Of a stretch of 64,000 bases of DNA, positions 8,265 through 16,455 are shown one piece after another. The stretch's first letter is position 1, and each line of letters starts with the position of its first letter. A model generated the notes under the pieces. The model ran no database searches and was not told where the DNA came from. It was given only the letters and a program-made list of their open reading frames with translations. A program made the position numbers and the translations under genes. The DNA is from Microvirga sesbaniae. GTDB taxonomy: Bacteria > Pseudomonadota > Alphaproteobacteria > Rhizobiales > Beijerinckiaceae. The DNA lies in NCBI RefSeq assembly GCF_025460805.1, contig NZ_JAMXFJ010000001.1, positions 463,859 through 527,858 on the forward strand, in the 5' to 3' direction.

Positions 8265-9236
8265 ATGCTGGCCCCGTCGGCCAAAGTCGCCGGCCCTGTC
8301 CGCGACGAGGCCCAAACCGTCGATTACGAAGTCGCGTCGCCTCCTGCAAGTCCGTCTCGGAAGCAGAACCCCGCGCCGTCGGATGGCGCCCCCACGAACC
8401 TTCTCCTGCCTCACATCGATGTCGATATCGACTTCGAGAGCCGGATCTATTGGGCCGCCATGCGTCCGAGCCGGCACCCGATGATCACGATGGAGCTGCT
8501 GCAGGACATGATGTGCGTGCAGGAATCCGTCCGCGTGATCATGGAGGAGGGCAACCGCGAGCAGCATCAGCACCTCGAATACTTCGTGGCGGCATCCCAG
8601 ACGCCGGGCGTGTACAACTTCGGCGGAAACCTCGCCTATTTCGCGGATTGCATCCGGCGGCGGGATCGCGAGGGCCTGCGGACGTATGCGTACGCCTGCA
8701 TCGACGTGGTCTATGGAAACGCCATGGCGTTCCATACGCCCGTGATCACGATCGCCCTGGTGCAGGGCGATGCGCTCGGGGGCGGGTTCGAATGCGCCCT
8801 GTCGTTCGACGTTCTCGTCGCGGAGAAGAGCGCCAAGCTGGGGCTGCCGGAGGTCCTGTTCAACCTGTTCCCGGGGATGGGCGCCTACAGCTTCCTCTCG
8901 CGCAAGATCGGCACCGCGGCGGCCGAGAAGCTCATCATGAGCGGAACCGTCTATACGGCCGAGGAGCTCCACCGCCTCGGCGTCGTCGACATCCTGGCGG
9001 ATGACGGGCAGGGCGAGAACGCCGTCAGGGACTATATCGCCCGCAACAGGCGCAAGCATAACGCCCACAAGGCCATGTACCGGTCCAAGCGGCGCATCAA
9101 CCCGCTGACCTACGAGGAGTTGAGCGACATCGTCGAAATCTGGCTCGACGCCGCCATGGACCTGGGAGAGCAGGACCTGCGCAAGATGACCCGCCTGGTC
9201 GAAGCTCAGGCGCGCCGTTTCGACAAGGAGGCCTGA
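8265..9236 (+). CDS. rpfF: RpfF-like DSF synthase (crotonase fold), 323 aa
   Basis: Predicted to make a cis-2-unsaturated fatty acid signal from acyl-ACP, combining dehydratase and thioesterase activity. The crotonase core carries GDALGGGFECALSFDVLVA and LGLPEVLFNLFPGMGAYS, which match the RpfF family closely. The two catalytic glutamates appear as Glu176 and Glu196, 20 residues apart as in Xanthomonas RpfF (Glu141/Glu161). The protein has a longer variable N-terminus than the 289-residue Xanthomonas enzyme. ATG 8265 follows GGAGAG; a TTG one codon earlier is possible. It is divergent from the RpfC-like kinase operon, the expected context for a DSF system. An ordinary enoyl-CoA hydratase is unlikely given the FNLFPGMGAYSF motif. 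Confidence 0.88.
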   Translation: MLAPSAKVAGPVRDEAQTVDYEVASPPASPSRKQNPAPSDGAPTNLLLPHIDVDIDFESRIYWAAMRPSRHPMITMELLQDMMCVQESVRVIMEEGNREQHQHLEYFVAASQTPGVYNFGGNLAYFADCIRRRDREGLRTYAYACIDVVYGNAMAFHTPVITIALVQGDALGGGFECALSFDVLVAEKSAKLGLPEVLFNLFPGMGAYSFLSRKIGTAAAEKLIMSGTVYTAEELHRLGVVDILADDGQGENAVRDYIARNRRKHNAHKAMYRSKRRINPLTYEELSDIVEIWLDAAMDLGEQDLRKMTRLVEAQARRFDKEA

Positions 9237-9510
9237 GAGGATCCTCCATGGTCCCTCCCGGTGCCGTCAGACACCGGAGGGGCCGGCACGGTGACGCAAC
9301 GGGATCGGGCGACGGACCGGAGCCGAATCCGGCTGGCGGAGGAGGCCGGTCGAACGGCAGATCGGCAAGTTGTTCGAGGGTCATGCGCCGCAGGGCCGGG
9401 TGGGACAGCGGATCGTCGCTGCAATCGCCCGGGTCCTGGGGGCCGGCGCAGGCCCGAAGCAACTGCTCCGCAAGGCGGAAGAGGTTCAACATCTCTGCAT
9501 GATGCTTCAT
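9097..9510 (-). CDS. Possible small conserved protein, overlaps the 3' end of rpfF
   Basis: A minus-strand reading begins MKHHAEMLNLFRLAEQLL with GGGAGGAT just before the ATG, and contains DPLSHPALRRMTLEQLADLPF, a pattern I associate with short conserved hypothetical proteins of Hyphomicrobiales. The N-terminal 70 or so residues look protein-like. The rest is Pro/Arg-rich and runs 140 bases into rpfF in antisense, so the true gene may be shorter or frameshifted near its 3' end. Function unknown. Confidence 0.4.
   Translation of the reverse strand: MKHHAEMLNLFRLAEQLLRACAGPQDPGDCSDDPLSHPALRRMTLEQLADLPFDRPPPPAGFGSGPSPDPVASPCRPLRCLTAPGGTMEDPLRPPCRNGAPELRPGGSSCAGPALPGPWRRRARFRRCRSTPRRSAG
9253..9282 (+). 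terminator. Hairpin downstream of rpfF
   Basis: CCTCCCGGTG and CACCGGAGG, separated by 8 bases, form a stem 17 bases after the rpfF stop codon. No T-tract follows, so this is a terminator-like or stabilising hairpin. Confidence 0.45.
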
Positions 9511-9562
9511 CCATCCTCCCGATGGGATGGATTTTATCTGCGAACGATTATAGAAAATCTAT

Positions 9563-10450
9563 ATGAGAAACCTGAGCCGCTTCCATCTCAACGGATTGCG
9601 GGCCATCGAGGCGGCCGGCCGGTTGGGAACCTTGCGGGCGGCGGCCGACGAACTCGGCGTGACCATCGGGGCGGTCAGCCAGCAGATCCTGAAGGCCGAG
9701 GAGCAGTTCGGACGCCCCCTGTTCGAGCGTCTGCCCAAGGGCCTGAAGCCCACGCCGTTCGGCCAGGAGGTTCTCAAGTATCTGAGCGTCGGCTTCGCCG
9801 AGATCTCCGCCGGACTCGCTCTTGCCGAGCGCCGCCGGGACGATGTGCTGACGGTGTCCGTCGCACCGGTCTTCGCGAGCAAGTGGCTGGTGTGGCGTCT
9901 CCAGCGTTTCCACGAGATTTACCCGGACATCCGCATCCGCATCGACGCCAACGTGGCGCTCGTCGATCCGGACACCTCGGACGTGGACGTGTGCATCCGG
10001 GTCGGCTGGGGGAACTGGCCGCATGTGAAGGCGGAGAAGCTGATCGATCAGCTGATCTTCCCCGTCTGCAGCCCGCCGCTCGCCGAGCGCCTGCGCGAGC
10101 CTGCGGATCTCGCCGCCGTCCCGATCATCCGCGAACCGACGCCGATGTTCGGCTGGGACGCATGGCTTGGGCCGAACGGCCTCGACGAGTCGATCCTGGG
10201 CGGCGGGCCGGTCTTCTCGGATGCATCGCTCTGTCTCGATGCGGCCGTCGCCGGGCAGGGGGTGTTCCTGGCGTGGGAAACCCTGGCTGGAGATGCCATG
10301 GCGTTCGGTCGCCTGTCGGCGCCGTTTCCGGATCGTTATTCCACCGGGATCGCCTATTGGTTCGTCACGTCCCAAACCCTTCCTCGGAGCCGTGCCGTGT
10401 CGGCCTTCCACGACTGGCTGAAGGCCGAACTGGCCCGGATGGAGATCTGA
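9563..10450 (+). CDS. LysR-family regulator, GcvA-like, 295 aa
   Basis: A DNA-binding transcription regulator. The N-terminal winged helix-turn-helix spans residues 8-66 (LNGLRAIEAAGRLGTLRAAA then GVTIGAVSQQILKAEEQFG). A periplasmic-binding-like effector domain fills residues 90-290, with DVCIRVGWGNWP typical of the GcvA branch. Full length. It converges with the DoxX gene at 10550-10987. Whether it controls the upstream rpfF gene, itself or distant targets is not visible; no clear T-N11-A operator was picked out. Confidence 0.88.
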   Translation: MRNLSRFHLNGLRAIEAAGRLGTLRAAADELGVTIGAVSQQILKAEEQFGRPLFERLPKGLKPTPFGQEVLKYLSVGFAEISAGLALAERRRDDVLTVSVAPVFASKWLVWRLQRFHEIYPDIRIRIDANVALVDPDTSDVDVCIRVGWGNWPHVKAEKLIDQLIFPVCSPPLAERLREPADLAAVPIIREPTPMFGWDAWLGPNGLDESILGGGPVFSDASLCLDAAVAGQGVFLAWETLAGDAMAFGRLSAPFPDRYSTGIAYWFVTSQTLPRSRAVSAFHDWLKAELARMEI

Positions 10451-10549
10451 CGGGTTCGCCGGGGCCGCGGCCTTCCGCGCCCCCTCATGTCCCAAGGGGA
10501 GGAGCGGCCGCGCAGGAGACAGGCGGCCGCTCGGGATGTGGGTCCGACG

Positions 10550-10987
10550 TTACCCGATCCGGGGACGAAGGACGGCGCCCGAGCCCAGGCCGAGGGCCAA
10601 GGGCCGAACCGCGAAGGCACCATCGCCGATCAGGGCATGGGCGAGGGCCGCAACGGCCAGGAAGGCCGGATATTCCCAGCCGCCATTGGGCGCGTTGAAC
10701 ACCCAGCCATTGGGAGCATGGACGAGAAGCGCGCCCAGAAGAACCGGCAGGAGAACGACCGAGACGGCTCGACCGTACAGGCCCAGGAGGATCGCGACGC
10801 CGCCGATCAGTTCGGCCAGGATGATGGGCCACGCAAGAAAGGCCGGAAAGCCGACCTGCGTGAGGAATCCGGCAAAGCCCGGGACCGTGAACACGGCGAT
10901 CTTCAGATAGGCATGGGCAATGAACATGATGCCAAGAGCCGCACGCAGGGCGAAAGCACCATAGGGAGCAAGGCGGGTGTCGATCAT
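10550..10987 (-). CDS. DoxX family membrane protein, 145 aa
   Basis: A small four-helix membrane protein of the DoxX/YphA family. The start MIDTRLAPYGAFALRAALG was chosen because earlier in-frame codons would add a long low-complexity stretch made from repeat DNA. Helices lie near residues 12-32, 48-70, 73-92 and 105-125. GIMFIAHAYLK and AELIGGVAILLGL are typical family motifs. DoxX relatives are linked to redox or thiol stress and quinone chemistry, but the role here is open. It is convergent with the LysR gene and followed on the left by an untranscribed 100-base gap. Confidence 0.85.
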   Translation of the reverse strand: MIDTRLAPYGAFALRAALGIMFIAHAYLKIAVFTVPGFAGFLTQVGFPAFLAWPIILAELIGGVAILLGLYGRAVSVVLLPVLLGALLVHAPNGWVFNAPNGGWEYPAFLAVAALAHALIGDGAFAVRPLALGLGSGAVLRPRIG

Positions 10988-11169
10988 GGTTTCGTCTCCG
11001 GGACCCCGATGGTCCGTTGCCAAGAACCTGATCCTTTCAATAATGCAAATCAATGGCGCAAATTGCAGTCTATTTATTGTGATTGTGCAATGATGGGGCG
11101 GGTCTCTCCTGGGAATCCGGGCTCCGTCTTCGCCGCGGCGCATGAACCCGACCGAGCCACGCCTTGAAA

Positions 11170-11545
11170 CATCGGACGTGAAAAGGGGGGCCTTCGGGTC
11201 ACGAGCGTGGCCCGCTTTCGTCCGCACGATGCGCTCGACGGTCCTCCGACCGGGATCACCTGGACGAGCCCGGTGATGATACCCTCCACCCGTCATGGCC
11301 GGCCTTGTGCCGGCCATCCCGATCTTTTGGGGCGCGGCGCTTCACCGTATCGGGATCACCGGGACAAGCCCGGTGATGACGTGGGAGGATGGTGAGAGCG
11401 GGTGATGACATGGCGGGTGGCGTGACCCGGTGACAACACCCTCCCCACGTCATGGCCGGCCCTGTGCCGACCATCCCGATTGTTCGAAGCGCCGCGCTCC
11501 ACCGTATCGGGATCACCGGGACGAGCCCGGTGATGACGTGGGAGG
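11170..11545. repeat. Palindromic dispersed repeat cluster II
   Basis: Between DoxX and the aldo/keto reductase gene are five palindromic units. Three are of type GATCACCGGGAC(A/G)AGCCCGGTGATGA (about 11248-11282, 11350-11385, 11505-11541). Two are of type CGTCATGGCCGGCC-n-GCCGGCCATCCCGAT (about 11292-11325 and 11449-11481). A GCATCGT/GGATGCGCT-type unit precedes them near 11170-11240. The two main types alternate in orientation, as in bacterial BIMEs. No coding sequence is supported here. Confidence 0.85.
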
Positions 11546-11579
11546 GGAGAGACGGCTAGCCCGATCGTCCGATGCGCTC

Positions 11580-11630
11580 GCCGCATTGTTTGACGGTGAA
11601 CCGGATCCCCTTCACCGGGAAAGGCTCTCG
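11580..11630. repeat. GGATCC-centred palindromic repeat at an aldo/keto reductase stop
   Basis: CCGCATTGTTTGACGGTGAA then CCGGATCCCCTTCACCGGGAAA is a diverged copy of the element at 24652-24704 and 31821-31871. It covers the stop codon (11612) and last six codons of the aldo/keto reductase, so the repeat supplies the C-terminal tail of that protein. Confidence 0.7.
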
Positions 11631-12646
11631 CCCTGCGAGCCCGTCCGAGCCACGCGGCCCTCGATCGGATAGGCGGGGTCGTTGTACCCCGGCGTCGAGG
11701 GATGACCCGTGGCGACGAGGCCGTCGACGAGCGCTTCGTCCTCGGCGGTGAACCGGTAGTCGAGCGCCTTGAGGTAATCGTCCCACTGCTCTTCCGTGCG
11801 CGGGCCCGCGATCACCGCGGTGACGAGGCGGTTGTTCAGGACCCACCCCACGGCAAACTGGCCCGCCGTGATCCCGCGGGCCTCGGCGTGGCGCTTGAGG
11901 TCCTGGGCGATCTGGAGCGATTCCGGACGCCATTCGGTCTGCATCATCCGGTTGTCCTGCCGGCCGGCGCGGCTGGTCTCCGGCGGTGGAGCGTCGGGGC
12001 TGTATTTGCCGGTCAGCACGCCGCGGGCGAGGGGCGAGTAGGGCACGACGCCGAGACCGTAATAGCCGCAGGCCGGGAGATGCTCGACCTCCGGCATCCG
12101 GTTCATGGCGTTGTAATAGGGCTGGCTCACCACCGGGCGGTCGATGCCGAGATCGTCGCAGAGGCGGCAGATCTCGGCCACGCGCCATGCGCGGTGGTTC
12201 GACACGCCGAAATGCCGGATCTTGCCCTGGCGCACGAGATCCCCCATGGCGCGGACCGTCTCCGCCAGCGAGGTCGCGTGATCCTCCCGGTGGAGGTAGT
12301 AGATATCGATCCAGTCCGTGCGGAGGCGCCTCAGGCTCGCCTCCGCGGCCTCCATGATCCGGCGGCGCGAGAGGCCACGGTCATTGGGACCTGGCCCGGT
12401 CGGGTTCGCGACCTTCGTGGCGATCACCCAATGGGAGCGCGACCCGTTGATCGCCCGGCCCGTGACGTCCTCGGAGCGGCCCTCGTTGTACACGTCGGCC
12501 GTGTCGATGAAGTTCACGCCCGCCTCCTGCGCCTTCGCGATGATGCGCGCGGAAAGAGCCTCGTCGGTCGGTCCTCCGAACATCATCGTGCCCAGGCAGA
12601 TCGGCGAGACCTTGAGGCCGGATCGGCCCAAATTGCGGTAATCCAT
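11612..12646 (-). CDS. Aldo/keto reductase, 344 aa
   Basis: An NADPH-dependent oxidoreductase with a TIM-barrel fold, probably reducing a keto-sugar or aldehyde in the sugar pathway of this operon. It begins MDYRNLGRSGLKVSPICLG (start chosen for this family start and a GGGGAAG RBS; an ATG five codons earlier is possible). The tetrad is visible: Asp in FIDTADVYNEG, Tyr in DVYNEG, Lys in VIATKVANP, His in YYLHRED. The C-terminal GPRTEEQ stretch binds cofactor. It is the last gene of a nine-gene minus-strand operon and follows the ApbA/PanE-like gene by 21 bases. The extreme C-terminus is encoded by a dispersed repeat. Confidence 0.88.
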   Translation of the reverse strand: MDYRNLGRSGLKVSPICLGTMMFGGPTDEALSARIIAKAQEAGVNFIDTADVYNEGRSEDVTGRAINGSRSHWVIATKVANPTGPGPNDRGLSRRRIMEAAEASLRRLRTDWIDIYYLHREDHATSLAETVRAMGDLVRQGKIRHFGVSNHRAWRVAEICRLCDDLGIDRPVVSQPYYNAMNRMPEVEHLPACGYYGLGVVPYSPLARGVLTGKYSPDAPPPETSRAGRQDNRMMQTEWRPESLQIAQDLKRHAEARGITAGQFAVGWVLNNRLVTAVIAGPRTEEQWDDYLKALDYRFTAEDEALVDGLVATGHPSTPGYNDPAYPIEGRVARTGSQGESLSR

Positions 12647-12667
12647 GCAGAGCTTCCCCATTGTTCA

Positions 12668-13657
12668 TCACCGTCCGGGCATCGCACCGAGAGCGGAGAG
12701 CTGCGCCTCGACCTCGGACATCGAGATCGCTCCCGGCTTGAGCCCCTCCCGCACCATGCGGGCACCGAGTTCCGTGAAGAAGGCGTTCGCAGGCGTCGCG
12801 ACGCCGTGAAGGCGGCCGAGCAGCACGACTTCGCCGTTGAGGTAGTCGGTCTCGACCGATCCGGTGCCGCGCGCGAGGCTCTGCACCGTCGAGCTGCCGA
12901 GGCGTCCGACCTCGGCGATCGGCCGCTGCTGCATCAGCCGGGTTCGCCGAGGATCGGCCGCCCCGACGTCCAGCCAAGGAATGCCGGCCGCCTTGAAGGC
13001 CGCCTCCGCCTCGGCGCGCAGCAGCGCCTCGAGATGCCGGTAATCGGCATCGAGGCCGAGCGCGGCCTGCAGGATGTTGCTCAGGTTGAGCAGCAGCTTT
13101 CCGTACTTGCTTTGCATCACGTCCTGCGACACGAAGACGGCGATGTTGGCGGCCTCCAGAGCATCGGCGAGGGCCGTGTCATGCGCGTTGCTGCCGCCCG
13201 GGTAGCGCCCGATATCGAAGATGCCGTGACGGGGCAGGGAGAAGGCGGCGATCTCACCCGGCCCCGAGATGGCGGCGGGCATCATCACCGTCACCCCGTG
13301 CACCTCGGGAAAGAGGCGAAGGGCGAAGCGTTCGTTGGCGACGCCGTTCTGAACGCAGAAGACGGCCTGCCCGGCGGCGCCCGCGGCGCGAAGACGGTCC
13401 AGGGCGGGGGGCGTATCCTGGGTCTTCATGGTCAGCAGGATGGCATCGTCCGGGCGCAAGTCGATGTCGGCCGGGTCCGACACACAGGCGAAACGGGCTC
13501 GTTCGGCTTTCTCCGGCGTCCGCAGAAGCAGCCCATGGGACCGGATGGCCTCCAGCTGGGTGCCGCGAGCGATGCCGATCACCTCCTGCCCCGACGCTGC
13601 GAGGGCCGCGGCCACGGTTCCGCCGATCGCGCCGACGCCATAGACAATGATCCGCAT
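12668..13657 (-). CDS. ApbA/PanE-type 2-dehydropantoate reductase family, 329 aa
   Basis: An NADPH-dependent reductase of the ketopantoate reductase family. The Rossmann motif GVGAIGG is at residues 7-13. An Asn in the CVQNGVANE motif and Lys in VMQSKYGKLLLNLSN correspond to catalytic and substrate residues of PanE-like enzymes. A GAGGA RBS precedes the ATG. Its place inside a sugar operon suggests it acts on a 2-keto acid or keto-sugar product, not on pantothenate precursors; this is inferred from context. An intergenic gap of about 100 bases separates it from the ThuA gene upstream. Confidence 0.8.
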   Translation of the reverse strand: MRIIVYGVGAIGGTVAAALAASGQEVIGIARGTQLEAIRSHGLLLRTPEKAERARFACVSDPADIDLRPDDAILLTMKTQDTPPALDRLRAAGAAGQAVFCVQNGVANERFALRLFPEVHGVTVMMPAAISGPGEIAAFSLPRHGIFDIGRYPGGSNAHDTALADALEAANIAVFVSQDVMQSKYGKLLLNLSNILQAALGLDADYRHLEALLRAEAEAAFKAAGIPWLDVGAADPRRTRLMQQRPIAEVGRLGSSTVQSLARGTGSVETDYLNGEVVLLGRLHGVATPANAFFTELGARMVREGLKPGAISMSEVEAQLSALGAMPGR

Positions 13658-13762
13658 GATGATCCTCGCGTGAGAGCTGGTCGATCAGGATGGGTCGTTC
13701 GGGTGTTCCCTTCAAGCCCGATCCCTCGCTTCGACCAGCCTGGGGGAACGGGCTTTTCCGGA

Positions 13763-14407
13763 TCAGTCCCGCGCCGCCCAGGCCATGCCGCGTTGCAGGA
13801 TGGTACGCATCTCCGGCACGTCGAACTCCTTCGCCACATGGCCGAGGGAGCTGTAGAAGACCCGGCCCTGGCCGTGACGGCGCTTCCAGACCACCGGCAT
13901 GACGACGCCGTCGATCCAGGGGGCGTGCTCGCCCGAGAAGGTGGTGGTGGCGAGCACCTCGTTCGACGGGTCCACATGCATGTAGTACTGCTCGGAACGG
14001 TAGTCGAAGTCCCGGATGCCCTGCATGACCGGATCGTCGGGGCGCGTGACGTTCACGCGGTAGTCGATGATGTTGCCGGGATGGGCCACCCATTGTCCGC
14101 CGCACATGAACTGGTACTCGACCGCCTCACGGAAGGCATCGCCCATGCCGCCGTGAAAGCCCGCGAGGCCCGTGCCGTCGCGGACGGCCTTGGACAGATT
14201 GGCCACCTCGTCCTTCTCGATCTTCGACATGGTGTAGATCGGCACGACGAGGCTCATCGTGGAGAGCCGAGGGCTGGCAAAGGCACGGGTCGAGGTCTCC
14301 AGGTGAACCTGGAAGCCCTCGTCCCTCAGCAGGCCGGCCACGATGGTGGCGCATTGCTCCGGCTCATGACCGTGCCAGCCGCCCCACACGATGAGTGCTT
14401 CGCGCAT
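13763..14407 (-). CDS. ThuA-domain protein, 214 aa
   Basis: A ThuA family protein (class I glutamine-amidotransferase-like fold) of the kind found with trehalose and other disaccharide utilisation genes. It starts MREALIVWGGWHGHEPEQ, the family N-terminus. GLAGFHGGMGDAF and QYYMHVDPSNEVL are conserved ThuA elements, and GRVFYSSLGH marks the C-terminal part. In rhizobia ThuA works with the dehydrogenase ThuB, and here a Gfo/Idh/MocA dehydrogenase lies immediately upstream (30-bp gap). The exact reaction is unsettled in the family; handling of 3-keto-glycosides is the usual proposal. Confidence 0.85.
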   Translation of the reverse strand: MREALIVWGGWHGHEPEQCATIVAGLLRDEGFQVHLETSTRAFASPRLSTMSLVVPIYTMSKIEKDEVANLSKAVRDGTGLAGFHGGMGDAFREAVEYQFMCGGQWVAHPGNIIDYRVNVTRPDDPVMQGIRDFDYRSEQYYMHVDPSNEVLATTTFSGEHAPWIDGVVMPVVWKRRHGQGRVFYSSLGHVAKEFDVPEMRTILQRGMAWAARD

Positions 14408-14437
14408 CGTTCTTTCTTTCTGTCGCTGTGATCGATC

Positions 14438-15613
14438 TCAGGCCGCGGACGCCGTCTGGGGCTGACCCTTCCAGAGCAGCGCCGCATCGGCATCCTCCAG
14501 GACCGCCGGCCGATCGAGCGCCGTGGTGATCGCCCGGGGCTGCCCGGTCGCCGCTCCTTCGAGGATGCTGTGCATGACCTCGAGGACGTGCAGACCGAGG
14601 CGACCGCTGGAGCGGTGCGGGGTGCCGTTCAGAACGGAGCTTGCCAGATCGGCGAGGCCGAGCGCACGGTAATTGGCCTTGTTCGGAACCTCGGGAGCCC
14701 AGTTGGGCGAGCGCCAGTTGGGGGAGCCCAGCGGCATCTCGCTCGAATCGACGGCGCGCCAATCGCCGCCGCGCTCTGTGATCTCCACGTGGCCGCCGAA
14801 GAAGTTCGGATCCGGAACGCGCAGCGAGCCCTCAGAGCCGTAGATCTCGATCGCCGGATGGCTGTGCTTCCACACGTCCCAGCTCATGCAGAACGTCACC
14901 TGCGCCCCGGAGGCGAATTCGAGAAGCGACATCACATGGGTCGGCGTCTCGACCGGAATGCGGTGACCCTTGCGCGGCGACTCGGCGGTCACGATGCGCT
15001 CGGGAAATCCGATGCTCGACATGGCGAAGACGCGCTGGACGGGCCCGATCAGATTGACGAGGGTGCTCAGATAGTACGGCGCCATGTCGAGGATCGGTCC
15101 GCCGCCGGGCTTGAAGAAGAATTCCGGATCCGGATGCCAGTGCTCCATGCCGTGCGACATCAGGAAGGCCGTTCCCGACAGGATGCGGCCGACCTTGCCC
15201 TCATCGACGAGGTTGCGGGCGAGGCGCCCACCCGCGCCGAGGAAGGTGTCGGGCGCGCAGCCGAGATGGAGGCCGCGCGCTTCCGCTTCGTCCACGAGCC
15301 GGCGGCCCTGCTCGAAATCGACCGCCAGGGGCTTTTCCGAGAAGACGTGCTTGCCGGCGCTCAGCGCCGCGAGCGAGACGCCGAAATGAGCCGCCGGGAC
15401 GGTGAGGTTGACCACCAGGTCGATGTCGTCACGGGCGAGCAGTTCGTCGACCGTCAGGGCCTCGATGCCGTGCCGGCTCGCCTGTGCCTGGGCCACCTCC
15501 GGCTTCATGTCCGCGCAGGCCCGCAGGGTGAGGCCGCGATAGGCGGGGATGTTCTGGAGATAGATGCCTGAAATGTTGCCGCATCCGATGATGCCGACGT
15601 TGAGGGAGTTCAT
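14438..15613 (-). CDS. Gfo/Idh/MocA oxidoreductase (ThuB-like), 391 aa
   Basis: An NAD(P)-dependent sugar dehydrogenase. The start MNSLNVGIIGCGNISGIYL was chosen because it opens the Rossmann fold; codons further upstream belong to the preceding gene in another frame. GCGNISG binds the dinucleotide, SEKPLAVD is the EKP motif with the catalytic Lys, and the GGGPILDMAPYYLSTLVNL stretch carries the family's Asp and substrate residues. Length is typical. It lies 5 bases from the isomerase-like gene upstream and 30 from thuA-like downstream, so co-function in oxidising an imported sugar or glycoside is likely. Confidence 0.87.
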   Translation of the reverse strand: MNSLNVGIIGCGNISGIYLQNIPAYRGLTLRACADMKPEVAQAQASRHGIEALTVDELLARDDIDLVVNLTVPAAHFGVSLAALSAGKHVFSEKPLAVDFEQGRRLVDEAEARGLHLGCAPDTFLGAGGRLARNLVDEGKVGRILSGTAFLMSHGMEHWHPDPEFFFKPGGGPILDMAPYYLSTLVNLIGPVQRVFAMSSIGFPERIVTAESPRKGHRIPVETPTHVMSLLEFASGAQVTFCMSWDVWKHSHPAIEIYGSEGSLRVPDPNFFGGHVEITERGGDWRAVDSSEMPLGSPNWRSPNWAPEVPNKANYRALGLADLASSVLNGTPHRSSGRLGLHVLEVMHSILEGAATGQPRAITTALDRPAVLEDADAALLWKGQPQTASAA

Positions 15614-15618
15614 GGTCC

Positions 15619-16386
15619 TTAATCCTCGATCGTGCGCAGGAAGGCGAAGCTGTTGCGGGCGGTCTGCCCCGGATCCGCGGGCTTGTCGTGCTCGACGACC
15701 ATCCATTTCGCGCCCGCCGCACGGCAGACCCGCCACAGGTCGCGCCAGTCCAAGGTGCCCGAGCCCACATCGGCCCAGCCGTCCTGGTCCTCGTTCTGCC
15801 CGGCGGGCGCGATATCCTTCACGTGGGCGGCCGTGATCCGGCTGCGGTAGCGGTCGATCCACTGCTTCGGGTCGGCATTGCCGCGCACGAGCCAGGCCAC
15901 GTCGACCTGCCAGGTGAGCGGGCTCGATCCGGCGGCCTCGAAGATCAGCTCGAGGGCCGTCTTGTCTCCGTCCTTCGGCTTCAGCTCCCAGTGATGGTTG
16001 TGGTAGCCGAGACGGATCCCTTGCTCCTGAAAGCGCTCCGCGATCTGCCCGAGCTCGCGGCCGAGCGAGCGCCAGCCGTCGGCCGCCATGTCGCGCTCGT
16101 CCGGCGGAACGGCCGGCATGTAGAGGTCGGTGAGGCCAAGCGTCCGGCATGCCTCGACAATGGCATCGGGCTTTTCGCGCAGGGCCGCCATGCCGACATG
16201 GCTGGACGAGGCCTTGAGACCCCGCGCATCGAGCTTCGCGCGGACCTCGGCGGCTTTATCGAGATGCGAGCCGATCGTTTCCACATTGCGGTAGCCGGCA
16301 TCGGCCACCGTGTCGAGGATCCGGTCGAGATCCTCCAGCGATCGCAAGGTGTAGAGTTGGATGGAAAGACTGTCCGTGACGCTCAT
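15619..16386 (-). CDS. Sugar phosphate isomerase/epimerase family (TIM barrel), 255 aa
   Basis: An AP endonuclease 2/xylose isomerase-like TIM-barrel protein. Metal and substrate residues appear in YHNHHWELK, WQVDVAWLVRGNADP and ITAAHVKDIAP, and an acidic residue in WMVVEHDKPAD near the C-terminus. Proteins of this type accompany Gfo/Idh/MocA dehydrogenases in 3-keto-glycoside breakdown and inositol-like pathways; here it is adjacent to one. The start MSVTDSLSIQLYTLRSLED is the natural family start. Substrate not determinable. Confidence 0.85.
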   Translation of the reverse strand: MSVTDSLSIQLYTLRSLEDLDRILDTVADAGYRNVETIGSHLDKAAEVRAKLDARGLKASSSHVGMAALREKPDAIVEACRTLGLTDLYMPAVPPDERDMAADGWRSLGRELGQIAERFQEQGIRLGYHNHHWELKPKDGDKTALELIFEAAGSSPLTWQVDVAWLVRGNADPKQWIDRYRSRITAAHVKDIAPAGQNEDQDGWADVGSGTLDWRDLWRVCRAAGAKWMVVEHDKPADPGQTARNSFAFLRTIED

Positions 16387-16455
16387 GGAATCCTCGGGGT
16401 TCGTGACGACAGGCGCGACCCGCCAGGCAGTAGGGCCGATCGCGATGGGGGGTGG

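Noticed and set aside
11237..11545. Regularly spaced palindromic units considered as a CRISPR array
   Set aside because: The units are two alternating palindrome types with variable spacing and recur at other intergenic sites; there are no unique spacers or cas genes.
11702..14431. A 909-residue plus-strand open frame
   Set aside because: Antisense to the aldo/keto reductase, ApbA/PanE and ThuA genes, all with clear motifs; no motif is seen on the plus strand.
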